From the NCBI GenBank assembly GCA_026770025.1, contig JAMXDE010000043.1, forward strand, positions 62,001-126,000: a stretch of 64,000 bases of DNA, given 5' to 3'. The DNA is from Craspedostauros australis. Its lineage: Eukaryota > Bacillariophyta > Bacillariophyceae > Mastogloiales > Achnanthaceae. Positions within the stretch are counted from its first letter, which is position 1. Every line of letters begins with the position of its first letter. Positions 23,512 through 33,764 of this stretch are shown in pieces. Made by a program: the position numbers and the translations under genes. Below the pieces are notes generated by a model. The model did no database searches. It was not told the origin of the DNA and saw only the letters and a program-made list of their open reading frames with translations.

Positions 23512-24300
23512 TGTTGGGATGTACATGCGTGTATGTGCATTGTTCACCCGCTATTCTCTCATACTCATGTTCGGACGGCATAACTATGCTCGTGTGGATA
23601 GTGAAATGTGATTGCCGAAATCACATCACGAATTTGGACACACGAAAACAATCAGAATTTTGGAAGGAAATTCGTGAACAACGATTTCTGAGATCATCAG
23701 GAATCTCGTCCATCCATCAACCAACTGAAACATGTGACATCGAGCAAGAATCGATGTACTTCCCAACAAAACCTCAAATGACAATATCCTTGCCAGACCA
23801 TTGCATCATCAATGGAATATGGAATCTGAAGGACCATGGAAGGCAACAGCTGACATTGACAGGATGTCATCATGTCACCACGTCATCATCTGTCTCCACA
23901 TCAGATCAAGAAGGTGAAGATTCAATGACCGAGGGACATCAAGATCGTGGATATACAAGGAGGAGTTGAAGATAAGACATTGGCAATTAATCGTGGAGTT
24001 GTGGGCCAGTAGAGAATGAACTGACGGAGTATCAAATATGGAGCACGTATCGAGCACGGAATATCCCGTGGTATGAACATGGAATACTGAGAGAGAGAAT
24101 ACGAACAATAGCAAGAGAGCATTTTGTGTGCCAACTCATGGTTGGGCAGACCAACAAAAGACTCCAAGAGCATCGGACCAACAGCAGCAACTCCAAGAGC
24201 ATTGGAGTGCCAACATAATGAAATAGCAAACAGAATTGTAACAACAACCATCACCATCTTCCATGATCGCAAGGGTATCCATGAGTGGAACTTGCCAACA
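23512..24300 (+). mobile_element. 3' LTR of the copia element
   Basis: This 789-bp LTR starts TGTTGGGATG directly after the purine-rich tract that follows the RNase H region and ends CTTGCCAACA, giving TGTTGG...CCAACA inverted ends. Its position and orientation fit a genuine 3' LTR. Related copies lie at 17362-18173 (inverted), 44868-45566 (inverted) and 50632-51391 (same direction). Confidence 0.85.
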
Positions 24301-24956
24301 CAGACAACTCCAAGATATGTGAGCCTGGCCTATTAGCACCATCCCCGCTGTGCTGAAACCACTGTGGAGTAAGCCGCCACTGCAGGACCAACTCCTGGCA
24401 CAAATCATTTGGGTTCAGGCCATGCGGCAAGGCCTCTGCAATGCTGCACCTCCAGCCATGAAGGTGCTCCTCAACTGGATGCGCACCCACTGCAGGCAAG
24501 CCCAAGTGCCTGCCCCATGCAGCCTGACAACGCCAACGCAGGCAGCCCGTCCGCACCATTGGCCTACACATGCCACCAACTAAGACACTACACAGCATTA
24601 GATCCGTTCCTGCTACGTGCGCCCACGTAGAATAAACAAGGCAAAATGAAAGCGCCCCTGGTGCATGACTTAACAGTTATCATCAGTGTGGTATATATGT
24701 GTCGGAATGTGTGTACTCGGATGTGTATGCATCAGTCACACTTGCTTGCCATCATCTAGACTATTTGGTGGCGGAATCACGACACAAAACTATGATGTCA
24801 CAGCGATACCATCGCTGTACCATGAGAACACTGCGATACTACGGCGCCAGGATACCGCGATACCAGCGGATACCACAGTATCCACCACACGTGACGCCAC
24901 ATCGAGACCTTACCTACCAGGTCTACAGGAATGAAATATGTTTTGAACATTCCATC

Positions 24957-25101
24957 AGATTCGATCAATCATCAGATTCGATCAATCATCGGATTCAATC
25001 AATCATCAGATTCGATCAATCATCAGATTCGATCAATCATCGGATTCAATCAATCATCAGATTCGATCAATCATCAGATTCGATCAATCATCGGATTCAA
25101 C
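24957..25101. repeat. 17-bp minisatellite with 51-bp higher-order unit
   Basis: About eight and a half copies of a 17-bp unit occur (AGATTCGATCAATCATC, with every third copy changed to GGATTCAATCAATCATC). This makes three 51-bp higher-order repeats. The period of 51 keeps all frames open, which explains the repetitive open frames on the plus strand here. Confidence 0.9.
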
Positions 25102-26358
25102 AAAACCAGAGAGACGACAATGTTGACAATCAAGTCAACATCAACGAGCAACATGAGAGCAATGTGCATGGAGGTGCAAGAGGATTGCACCAAGCAATGA
25201 GAGCAAAGAAGAGATGGATCAAGAGAGCATCTTGATCATCTCATTCCCCACGCTCGCTCATCAACAATCAATAGCAATAACAGTAACAGAAACACTTTGA
25301 GAAAGAGTGTTGACTACTACCGATTCTCCGTGCGCGGAGCCTTCCAACATATATGGACGTATGTGTTGTTGATGTCGATTGGTTGGCAAAACTTGGGTGC
25401 TTTGCCTGGCGTGCTTGTTGTTCCATTGTCGATCCCACTGTCACACAAGCTACATACTTGCTCTGCAGATGAAGGTGAGTTGAAAGGAAGGGAGGAGGCA
25501 GCATTGATTGGCAGTCTTGTCAACGAGTGTCTTCATGTTTGTGTTGAGGGTCGGGTGTGGATCATAACACACAAGAATCCAACGTTCTTGGTCATCGCTA
25601 CCGACATGAATGGCTCACAGACCAAAGCATGTAGTTATTGGCATTATCGTCCCTATTTTGTGTACTGGTTGATGTTTGGACAGAAAGCAACAAGAAGAGG
25701 CAGGAATCATGTGGTGGCTGGCGCACAGGAGATGCGAAAAGAGATTGATCTCAACAATCGAATCAACCATTTTCCTTCAGAATTGAAAAAAAACGCGAAA
25801 CCATTGTTGGTACCATGCGGAAACGAGCCGTTTGATGAAAAAGTGCGGGACCTGACACATGACGAACGTGCGCGAGGAGTGTTGGACGAATCGCAAAAAT
25901 AAGTCTTGTTTGAGTAATCCATCGCAGCTGTCGTGGGAAAACACGAATCGTGACGACACATGGGCATTGCGAAGACCTTAATCCTCGCGAAAGTGAGCAT
26001 CTCCATCGCGAACACTCAAGCCTCCAAAACGGGGCTCCCCCTGTAAGACGGACCACGCATAGGTTTATGGTGGCGCTTTCTGGGGGTAGCGGCAGGCGCG
26101 CGCGCGAGCCGAACTTAGTCGAAGCAGACGACGTCAACAAATGGACACACACGACTACAAACTGGCCAATGAAAACGCTGTGTTGATTGCGCACATTTCA
26201 CCTACGCGTGGAAGTTCGCTTTTGGCAGGACTCAGAATTGGGTGCCGTTTCCGATTTGGGGCACCAAATCGAAGTTGAAGTTCAATTTCCGAGGGGGAAG
26301 TTCGGATCCCGCCCCCCTCAGTAGTGTCTCTATCAGGTTATTTTGTACCGTGGGACTG

Positions 26359-26384
26359 AATAATCCGAATGCGAGAATCCTCTA
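26359..26384 (-). repeat. 26-bp sequence, inverted match to 16343-16368
   Basis: This is the perfect reverse complement of the segment at 16343-16368; see that entry. Confidence 0.7.
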
Positions 26385-28211
26385 TTGTCTCTGGCCTCTT
26401 GTCTTGTGTGGATGTCTGCTGGTGTGCCTGGCACGTTTGCATTTTCGGCCCATCGGCCTCCCTGGCACCGTGACTGGCACGGTGATTGGCTGATTGGTTG
26501 ATTGGGGAGATGGATGCCTTCCGAGGAGGATGCGACAAGTAGTCCTTTGTCAATGCGACGACATGTCTCCCCGAAACCAGAAGGCATCCAAGCAATTCTT
26601 CCGTCGCCCGGAATGTTTGTGATAGTGGATGGAATGATCGTTGGTGGAGCAGGGCGTGCATGGGGTGACAGAATACGAGGTTGCTGACCACTACGTCCAC
26701 CCCGTTTGTCACGTCTGTGATACGAGCGCAAAAAGTATTCGTATTCGTGCCAAGGTTTGTAAGTAGACGGCAGTGCCTGACGAAGGCTGATGCCGTTGTG
26801 ATTGCTGCTGCGCACCATCGTCGTCGAGGAACATGGTCTCTTGAGAACATGGAGTTGTCATGATGGCGACCAAGACGATGAATAGAGGGACGGCGAAAGC
26901 TCTCATTGAGGTGAACAGAGATGGAGGCTGATGGAGAGAGACTCCCAACTGCAAGCTTACGCAGAGATAGATGGAAGTTCAACGAAAGGTTCAACGAAAG
27001 AGAAAGAGAGACAGGCAGAAACAGACACTCCAAGGGCGCAACTTGGCATCATCCGTAATGTTCAAGGTGCGAAAGATGTCACGGACCTCCTGCTCAAAAC
27101 GTGAGCTTGATTTTGGTGCCTGGCGCTGGTCTGCCTTTTTGTGTGCCGGTGTGATTGGATGCCGTTGTGCGCACGTTCTCCTGTCGATTGTTAGATCGTC
27201 GTCTGTCACCATTGGGGTATTCGACTCTACTTAACGAATGACACTTTGCAACAAATGACATTCTCATCGAGGATCATCCATGCACTTGTCACTACTATTT
27301 GGTACCAGATTGCATTGAACAATGGAAACAAGGAGACAAGAGATGGACATGGAGCGTCCGTTGGAACGTGTTCGTATCTCCGATCGACTGATACTTCAAG
27401 CAGTGACCGCTGACAGGTAGAACACGGCTTCTGTTCCTGGACGCACACGCGAAATGACGTGCTGCGTTGTGATGTTGGTGGTGTGCAATCAGCCCAAGAT
27501 CAACATTTGGGGCAGATGTTAAATGTCACGGTGACAGCGCCAAGGAACAGTCCCACCGGACATGATCATGCGTATGTCATGCACGAGGCACAATGTCAAT
27601 GACTTCTCCATGCGGCATCTGCCAAGGTTAAGAAGCGTTCTTCGGCAAAAACTCCGTGACACGCTGTTTGTTTCGCTCTCGGATCGGAATCCTTCGTGTT
27701 CGTCAGCCAGGTACCGTGTTGCTGCCTGTTGGAGTGGCACTGTTGTGCTACCTCATCGTACCAATGCGCGTGCACGCCTCAGGAGTGGCTGAATGGGCGT
27801 GGATGTGAACCTCAAGTTACAGAGAGCGTTCTGTAGCTATTCCTGTCGTGATGTAGCTGGATGTGGTCTTGTTTCTGCTCGTTTCTGTCACTTCGTGCCA
27901 TGACTCTGTGCACTCGCATGGATGAAGTTTGCGTGTAGTTTTGTGTCACATTGCGTGTCGGCGTTTGCTGCACAGCGGTGGGTTGTGCGACTCAACGCGT
28001 GCTCGAACATCTGCTGCCCGACCAGCCGGTATCGGTGCCTCCCTTCTCTCTCGCTGCGCTGTCCAACGATTCATCATAAAAATACATCCACAACCCAGAG
28101 AACCCAAGTCAAGAACAACTGATCGACTCTGCACTCTGTCTACACCATCTCCACACTTTATCCGCACCCACTCAACCCATCAACAACTCGATCCCTCTGC
28201 TCAACAACACC

Positions 28212-29108
28212 ATGTGTCTCCCAGCCACACTCACGTCTACATCCGCATCCACATCTGATGCAAACACGCCATGCCATGCATGTTCAGAATGTTCAGCATG
28301 CACAATGTCCTCGGAACCCATCATGAAGCAAGCAGGTGACGCGCTTGCCTGCTCTTCCGCTCTCCCCTTCTTCTCCGCTTCCAGCAGCAGCAGCCGCAGC
28401 AGCAGCAGCCACACGAGAGATAGCAATGCAATCGCAGCACAATCACAAGCGCAAGCAAGAACACAGCAACGAAGACAGCGTCGCCTGCGATTCAGCGCAG
28501 ATGTGGAGGCGAAGGCGGACAGCAAGGTCGTCACCAAGTGCAAGCCATCTCCCAAACAGCAGCAGCAGCAGACGCCGTCCGAAACATGGTACTCCGCACG
28601 CGACATCCTGAGCTTCCGTCTGCACGCGCGCAACATCGTCCTCTTCGGCAATCCCAACAACGAAGACACCAGAGGTCTGGAACGTTACGATATTGAGCGC
28701 GCGCAGCAGAAGGCGCTCTACGCCAAGCTCATCACCAAGGCATCGCGCGCCTATCCTGCGGACAAGGTCGCCGCCATCGCCCACAACCTCTCCACGAGAT
28801 CCAGAGAGCTGGCCGCAGCGCAGGCCCTGCAGGACTTGTTTCAGGTATACCTCATGGTGGACATGAACGCAAGCATGCACACGAGTGTCAGCGTCGAATC
28901 AAACAACAACACTAACACGTGTACTGATGCAAACATGAACAATGACATCAACAGCAGCAACAGCAGCAGCCACAACCGCACTGAAGCCCAGTCACAACCA
29001 CAACCACAGGCAATCAAGCCTCATGCAGCCATCTGCGGTGCCAAGCGCACGCTCGTCGTCGATGATCTTGAGAGCGACAGTCGCCGGGTCCGGGCGAGAT
29101 GCGCCTGA
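28212..29108 (+). CDS. Hypothetical protein with WY-x-R-D-I-L and RGLE motifs (diatom-type family)
   Basis: This 298-residue protein has unknown function. Residues 1-90 are Ser/Thr/Gln-rich and probably disordered. A conserved-looking core follows at about residues 95-215: RLRFSADVEAK, a Gln-rich spacer, ETWYSARDILSFRLHAR, the EDTRGLERYD motif, then a helical stretch with AAIAHNLSTRSRELAAAQAL. The combination of a W-Y/F-S block, an E-x-RGLE motif and a helix ending in repeated Ala is one I associate with a large set of diatom proteins of unknown function. The WY block also matches that of the protein at 877-1878. The C-terminal 80 residues are Asn/Ser/Gln-rich, with a final basic KRTLVVDDLESDSRRVRAR segment. 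The first ATG is used; a later one at residue 32 is also possible. No signal peptide or TM segment is seen. Confidence 0.65.
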   Translation: MCLPATLTSTSASTSDANTPCHACSECSACTMSSEPIMKQAGDALACSSALPFFSASSSSSRSSSSHTRDSNAIAAQSQAQARTQQRRQRRLRFSADVEAKADSKVVTKCKPSPKQQQQQTPSETWYSARDILSFRLHARNIVLFGNPNNEDTRGLERYDIERAQQKALYAKLITKASRAYPADKVAAIAHNLSTRSRELAAAQALQDLFQVYLMVDMNASMHTSVSVESNNNTNTCTDANMNNDINSSNSSSHNRTEAQSQPQPQAIKPHAAICGAKRTLVVDDLESDSRRVRARCA

Positions 29109-30440
29109 ATCCCTGGAACACTCCTGCAACGACTGAAACCAATTTTGCGCTGTCAACCAAGCAACCAATCAATCAATCAATCAATCATGTCCCAACCATA
29201 AACGGGATCTCTCCAGAGAGACATACCTATTACAATAGAACACAGTTTTGCAACATCCACCAACGCATCATTCCACGCAGAGCGAGCATCCACAGACTGC
29301 GCCTGTTTCCAACACAGTGCTATACGCACGCGCACCAGAGCGTTCTCAAGAGACAAGCGCAGCCCAGAACACGTCCCCTCCTGTCCTGAGACTGCGCGTA
29401 CAGGTGTCATTCGTCTGGCGCCGTTATCGATAAACCCCTGCTGTCCAACACACATGCTCCGCCTGTTCGTACTGCCCGTGCATTGGCCATCACACGGCGC
29501 TGCTCTACGACCCACAACCATCGGAAGTCTCACTCCCGCATTCGCAACTCTACTGAACCAGTGGGATGCGATTGTATGGTATTATACGACTCCTATAACC
29601 ACGTACGACCAAGTCCTGCCGGAACGAGCATGATCGTGGTTGCAGCCCTTGTCTTGGTTCTTCGTCGCGCCCCTTCGAACAAGTCCACTTCCGCATGCCC
29701 CTGCTTTCTTTTCTGTTGCTCTCTGGGCACACCAACATGAGCCACAATCCCGTCATGGGTCTTCTCGTCGTGATGTAATCCTTCTCCACCATTCCGATGC
29801 AGTTCCCCGCAGATGCTGACATGCTTCTCATCCTGACCATTTGTGCTCTGGATTTATTGTGAGGTCATCCCTCCTGTCGCGGTATCGAAGGGTCAATTGC
29901 GGGCTTCTCAACGCGCTTCGGTGCGACCTTCGATTGCTCGTCATGTGCCAGCGTTTCCCATGGGCCTGGTGTCAATCTTCTACCCACAATGCAAATGCCA
30001 TGGTATACTCACCACAAATTCAAGATCCTCACCATCACATGATACGGGGAAATGAAGTCCATGTTGCAAAAGTTTAGATTTGATAATAGGAATATGAACT
30101 GTATGTTTACTCTATAATGTGATGGTAAGGATTCTCAATATGTGGTCAGGTTTTCATGCACCGAGAAACAGTTGACATGCTTGGCTATGGGCTGCAGGCC
30201 GACTCACTCGGCTGAGATCATTAGTACATGATGTCAGCATTGAGTATGACAGCGCAGCCCTGCGCGATCGCACTCGTACAGCAAGTCTTCTTGTCTGGAA
30301 GTCGATTCCGCCAACCACCCACCCACCCACTCACACGCACCCGCCATTCTGCCATCGTCTTTTCGTGTCTGATCCCCATTTCCCCCTGTGTGCACCCTTC
30401 GTACAATGCGTTCGACGTCTGGAAAGCACACCAACACCAT
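29109..30440. other. Intergenic, no gene recognised
   Basis: This stretch lies between the WY-block gene (+) and the 3' end of the cenH3 gene (-). Only short frames without motifs are present, plus a short CAAT run near 29165-29185. Confidence 0.4.
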
Positions 30441-31076
30441 CTACTCGCGATGCTGTCCTCGAATTCGTCTGGCGAGCTGCATGTCCTTCGGCATGATCGT
30501 CACTCGTTTCGCATGGATGGCACACAAATTGCAATCTTCAAATAACCCAACGAGGTAGGCCTCCGCGGCTTCTTGCAACGCCAATATCGCCGTGCCTTGC
30601 CAGGCGTACCGACGCCGCGTCAGCTCCTGCTGGATTTCACGCACGAGCCTTGCGAATGGCAGCCTGCGCAACAGCAGGTCCGTGCTGTTTTGCAGCCTGC
30701 GGATTTGGCGCAGCGCCGCTTCGCCTGTTGTCAGCATACATGCGTCCATCGGTGAGTATCAGTATATTGATATGTGGCAACATGGCGTATTGCAAGTGTG
30801 CGTTTGTGCGTTGATGAGTTGAAAGGAAGGCAAGAAAGAACATGCATGTTTGTTCATTGTGACGTCAGACACTGCGCGAGTGAGCAATGATGCGCCAATG
30901 GTGAAGCGAACGGCTGCAAGATGGTCTCACAATGCATCCATCCATCCATCCCGTCCTCGTACGCCCAAAAGGAAAACAAGAAAGCAAACGTACGTACCAG
31001 GTCGTGCTCTTCTTCGTCCTGCTGCAGGCCGTCCCCTTGCGACGCTGCGTCTTGGTGGACCTCTCGCTCTCACCAT
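30441..31076 (-). CDS. cenH3: Centromeric histone H3 variant (CENP-A/cenH3-like), two exons
   Basis: Exon 1 is 30998-31076 and exon 2 is 30441-30724, with a 273-bp intron (donor GTACGT, acceptor ACAACAG). The join restores the H3 motif R-P-G-x-A-L-R and gives a 120-residue protein. An in-frame stop lies just upstream of the ATG. The histone fold is unmistakable: [61 protein letters not shown] and QLARRIRG. Two features mark it as a centromeric rather than a canonical H3: loop 1 ([10 protein letters not shown]) is one residue longer than in H3, and a Trp stands where H3 has Phe84, as in CENP-A. The tail is only about 26 residues long, is arginine-rich, and contains no lysine, so none of the usual H3 lysine marks can exist on it. 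It presumably forms centromeric nucleosomes in the nucleus. Confidence 0.9.
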
Positions 31077-31726
31077 GCTGATTTCACTTTTCTATCCGAA
31101 TTCAACGGAGGCTTGCAGTGAATAACCTTGTCTCTGCCTCTCCCTTTCTCTCTGGACGTCTGTACAGAGGATGCGCCCAGAGTGCTTTGCCTTGTTCTTA
31201 TCGCGTCGTTGTCGTCGTCGTTGTTGTCGTCGTTTCGAAAAAGATCGAGCGGCGTTGATGTCGTGTGAATGATGATGTAATGCTGAGGACAAAGAGAGGA
31301 GTCTGAAGGAATGGTCCGATGAAGAATCATCCACTGCGAGCACCTTGACGACGACAGTGACGATGACAGAACCGTCGATGATGATGGTGATGATGAGTTC
31401 TGGCGAGTTCTGGCGAGTTGAAGCACCATCGACAGAACCAGCATCAGCAGTCACAACATCAAGACGAAGAACGCTTCATTTCGCCTTTCGACACCATGTT
31501 CTTCGCTGTTTTGCCGTTTTGTTGCTGGTGTGACGATCGCTTCATTTTGTGATGCGAATCCAGTCGTGCACTGATTTTGGCGATCGTGGCCGTTGGAAGG
31601 TGTTCGTGTCGCGTTGGGGGAGAATTGTAGTCCAATCAGTCAAGCCGCTTGTGCGCTTTGGCAAAGAGCATGACACCTCCTTCTTACGAGACGAGGAATG
31701 TGACACGAAGTATCCTTGGTTGATAG
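31077..31726. other. Intergenic, no gene recognised
   Basis: This region is upstream of the cenH3 start on the minus strand and ends at the left terminal repeat of the next element. It contains trinucleotide-biased sequence (GTC/GTT near 31203-31235, GATGAT near 31373-31395) and overlapping low-complexity frames on both strands. Confidence 0.4.
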
Positions 31727-31999
31727 TATTGGAGCCACGACCGCACGAGCCGGAGACATGGAGCTACGATCGCATGAATCGGAAACACAAAAGATACGAC
31801 GACCACACAGCAGCGATCAAGACGCAACAGCAGAGAGAAATGAGAAGGCAAACATCGAAATACGTGCACGAACGCTGATGGAACAGAACAAAGCGAAACA
31901 CAACAAAAGTAGCGAGGTATGCCTCATAATTCCCTACACAACACAGTTAGCACACACACTGATCATCCACAGTCGTTACCATCAGCCCAGATTCCAATA
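31727..31999 (+). repeat. Left terminal repeat (273 bp)
   Basis: Identical in sequence and orientation to 33492-33764. It begins TATTGGAGCC and ends GATTCCAATA, and is preceded by GATAG. Confidence 0.95.
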
Positions 32000-32206
32000 G
32001 TTTATCAGGACCTTCGACTCACTGATCGTTCCCGGACGCTTGCTGTTGCCGTTGCCGCCGCCGTCGCCGTTCGCCGTTTGATTGAGGCATTGAGGCATTT
32101 TGGGGCAGTTTGGTTTTGAGGCACTTCTTCGCGCGGAGGATTCGACTGTTGGGGGGGATACCTGGCGCTATCTCGAACTGAGACTGCTACGCACTGCGCT
32201 TGCATC

Positions 32207-33469
32207 ATGATGGCTCGCTCTGTTGAGGGGATTGTCACCACATCCGGTTTCCGGATGCCCCGCGAGCCGCCTGACAAGACAAAGCAAACCGTCGAATTCC
32301 TCCGCACCGTCCTCGGGTTTTCCGAACCCTTCATCTACCTCGCCCCGATGTTTGAGACCAAGCAAGCACGCGATGGCCTGGATATCAAACGCGTCCTCCG
32401 GAGGGTGGGATTCCTCTCACGTCTACAGACTGGATCTATATTGATCCACCTGCGATGCCCCGCCACAACCTGCTCGCTTATCCCAGACTTGATTGCGCTC
32501 CATCGCTTTCGCGCGTACATCGAGAAGGATTTGGAGACCATCGCTCCAAATCAAGTTCTTGAACCAGATCCTGACGACATAACCAAGGATGCATATGCAG
32601 CTTTTTGTGACACAGTGCTGTCCCCAATACAGGACATCACCAAGGCAGTCATCTCACACGACAAGCACGCACAGAAGAACTCTGCGACATGGTTCGGTAT
32701 CCCTGAACTCACTCCGACCGCATGGCTCAAGTGCATGAAAGGGGGTTATGACAGTAACTTCCCGCCAGAAATATATGGCGACTTGGCCACTTTGCCATCA
32801 CCTCCAGCCATCAACATCATGACACCATGTACTTCCGACGCTCCACCTCCGCAGCCATTCCCCATGCGGACAGCAATCAAGCCATTCGCAACCAAAACCA
32901 GTGACCCACACAGAGCTGCGTATCGTGTTCCCTTGCGACCCCCAGCACCTGTTCCAGATACAACCAGACATGACGTTCCTCCCAGTGACAATGTCCGATC
33001 ACCACCGACCGTACTGCCTGTCCTCGCTCCTGTTCGTACTCCAGGTCCTGGTCCGCCTCCTTCTGTCCAGGGGCGCCACATCCAGCCCAGCCGTCCGTCT
33101 GTGATAAAGGGGCGCCAATCATCTCATCTTTGGTCGACCCTGACACATCGCTGCGGATCTTGGGTGAAACATGCTCATCACGCAACTCCCATCCTTCGCA
33201 TGCCACCAGATATCCCTGTTGCTGCACTGCGGCCGGAACCAAAGCCACCACCACCACATTGGCTCAAAGCAGACACACTGACCAAATCGCTCAGCAGATC
33301 CGTATTCATGAGGCTGAGACAGCTGTCTCTTTTCTGCATCCATCCCCATCTGATCGAAGCCAAAACCTACTGTCCGGACGATCCACAACCAGCTGAGCCT
33401 ACTACCCATGCTGAAAGAAGCACACGTGAGTTGCCCTGTGTCTGGATTACAACCTCACGTGCCCATTGA
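32207..33469 (+). CDS. Gag-like protein of the terminal-repeat element (unrecognised family)
   Basis: This 420-codon open frame fills most of the interior of the element. Residues 1-190 look ordered and mixed helical, with segments such as TVEFLRTVLGFSEPFIYL and AWLKCMKGGYDSNFPPEIYG. Residues 195-310 are strongly Pro-rich, and the C-terminal 100 residues are basic and Pro/His-rich. There is no CCHC zinc knuckle and no DSGA, DDE or YxDD motif. A structural Gag-type role is inferred only from its position between the terminal repeats and from the fold-then-proline-rich layout. I do not recognise the family. Confidence 0.55.
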   Translation: MMARSVEGIVTTSGFRMPREPPDKTKQTVEFLRTVLGFSEPFIYLAPMFETKQARDGLDIKRVLRRVGFLSRLQTGSILIHLRCPATTCSLIPDLIALHRFRAYIEKDLETIAPNQVLEPDPDDITKDAYAAFCDTVLSPIQDITKAVISHDKHAQKNSATWFGIPELTPTAWLKCMKGGYDSNFPPEIYGDLATLPSPPAINIMTPCTSDAPPPQPFPMRTAIKPFATKTSDPHRAAYRVPLRPPAPVPDTTRHDVPPSDNVRSPPTVLPVLAPVRTPGPGPPPSVQGRHIQPSRPSVIKGRQSSHLWSTLTHRCGSWVKHAHHATPILRMPPDIPVAALRPEPKPPPPHWLKADTLTKSLSRSVFMRLRQLSLFCIHPHLIEAKTYCPDDPQPAEPTTHAERSTRELPCVWITTSRAH

Positions 33470-33491
33470 CAAGTGAGGTTATAAAGGGGCG

Positions 33492-33764
33492 TATTGGAGC
33501 CACGACCGCACGAGCCGGAGACATGGAGCTACGATCGCATGAATCGGAAACACAAAAGATACGACGACCACACAGCAGCGATCAAGACGCAACAGCAGAG
33601 AGAAATGAGAAGGCAAACATCGAAATACGTGCACGAACGCTGATGGAACAGAACAAAGCGAAACACAACAAAAGTAGCGAGGTATGCCTCATAATTCCCT
33701 ACACAACACAGTTAGCACACACACTGATCATCCACAGTCGTTACCATCAGCCCAGATTCCAATA
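33492..33764 (+). repeat. Right terminal repeat (273 bp)
   Basis: Identical to 31727-31999 and followed by GATAG, the same five bases that precede the left repeat. Confidence 0.95.

Larger units (their letters stand above)
24301..28211. other. Intergenic with minisatellite; no gene recognised
   Basis: Apart from the minisatellite at 24957-25101, I see no repeat structure or gene I can support. A 201-codon frame at 25297-25902 (+) has no recognisable motif. The second copy of the 26-bp inverted match lies at 26359-26384. Confidence 0.4.
31727..33764 (+). mobile_element. Short terminal-repeat retroelement with one open frame (looks whole)
   Basis: The element is 2038 bp long and bounded by two direct 273-bp repeats that are identical as far as I can read. 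The 5-bp sequence GATAG lies immediately outside each end (31722-31726 and 33765-33769), as expected for a target-site duplication. Each repeat starts TATTGGA and ends TCCAATA, so the ends are short inverted repeats but not the usual TG...CA. A purine-rich stretch (AAAGGGG) precedes the right repeat, as a polypurine tract would. The interior of about 1.5 kb carries a single long open frame and no protease, integrase or reverse transcriptase. This fits a non-autonomous, gag-only type of LTR element (TR-GAG-like). Identical repeats imply a very recent insertion. It looks whole, with no visible break in its frame. Confidence 0.8.

Noticed and set aside
24957-25101. CRISPR-like array
   Set aside because: The 17-bp units abut with no spacers, and the genome is eukaryotic. 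It is a minisatellite.
25297-25902. A 201-codon plus-strand open frame
   Set aside because: It has no domain, signal peptide or convincing composition, and there is no splice partner. It lies in repeat-rich intergenic DNA.
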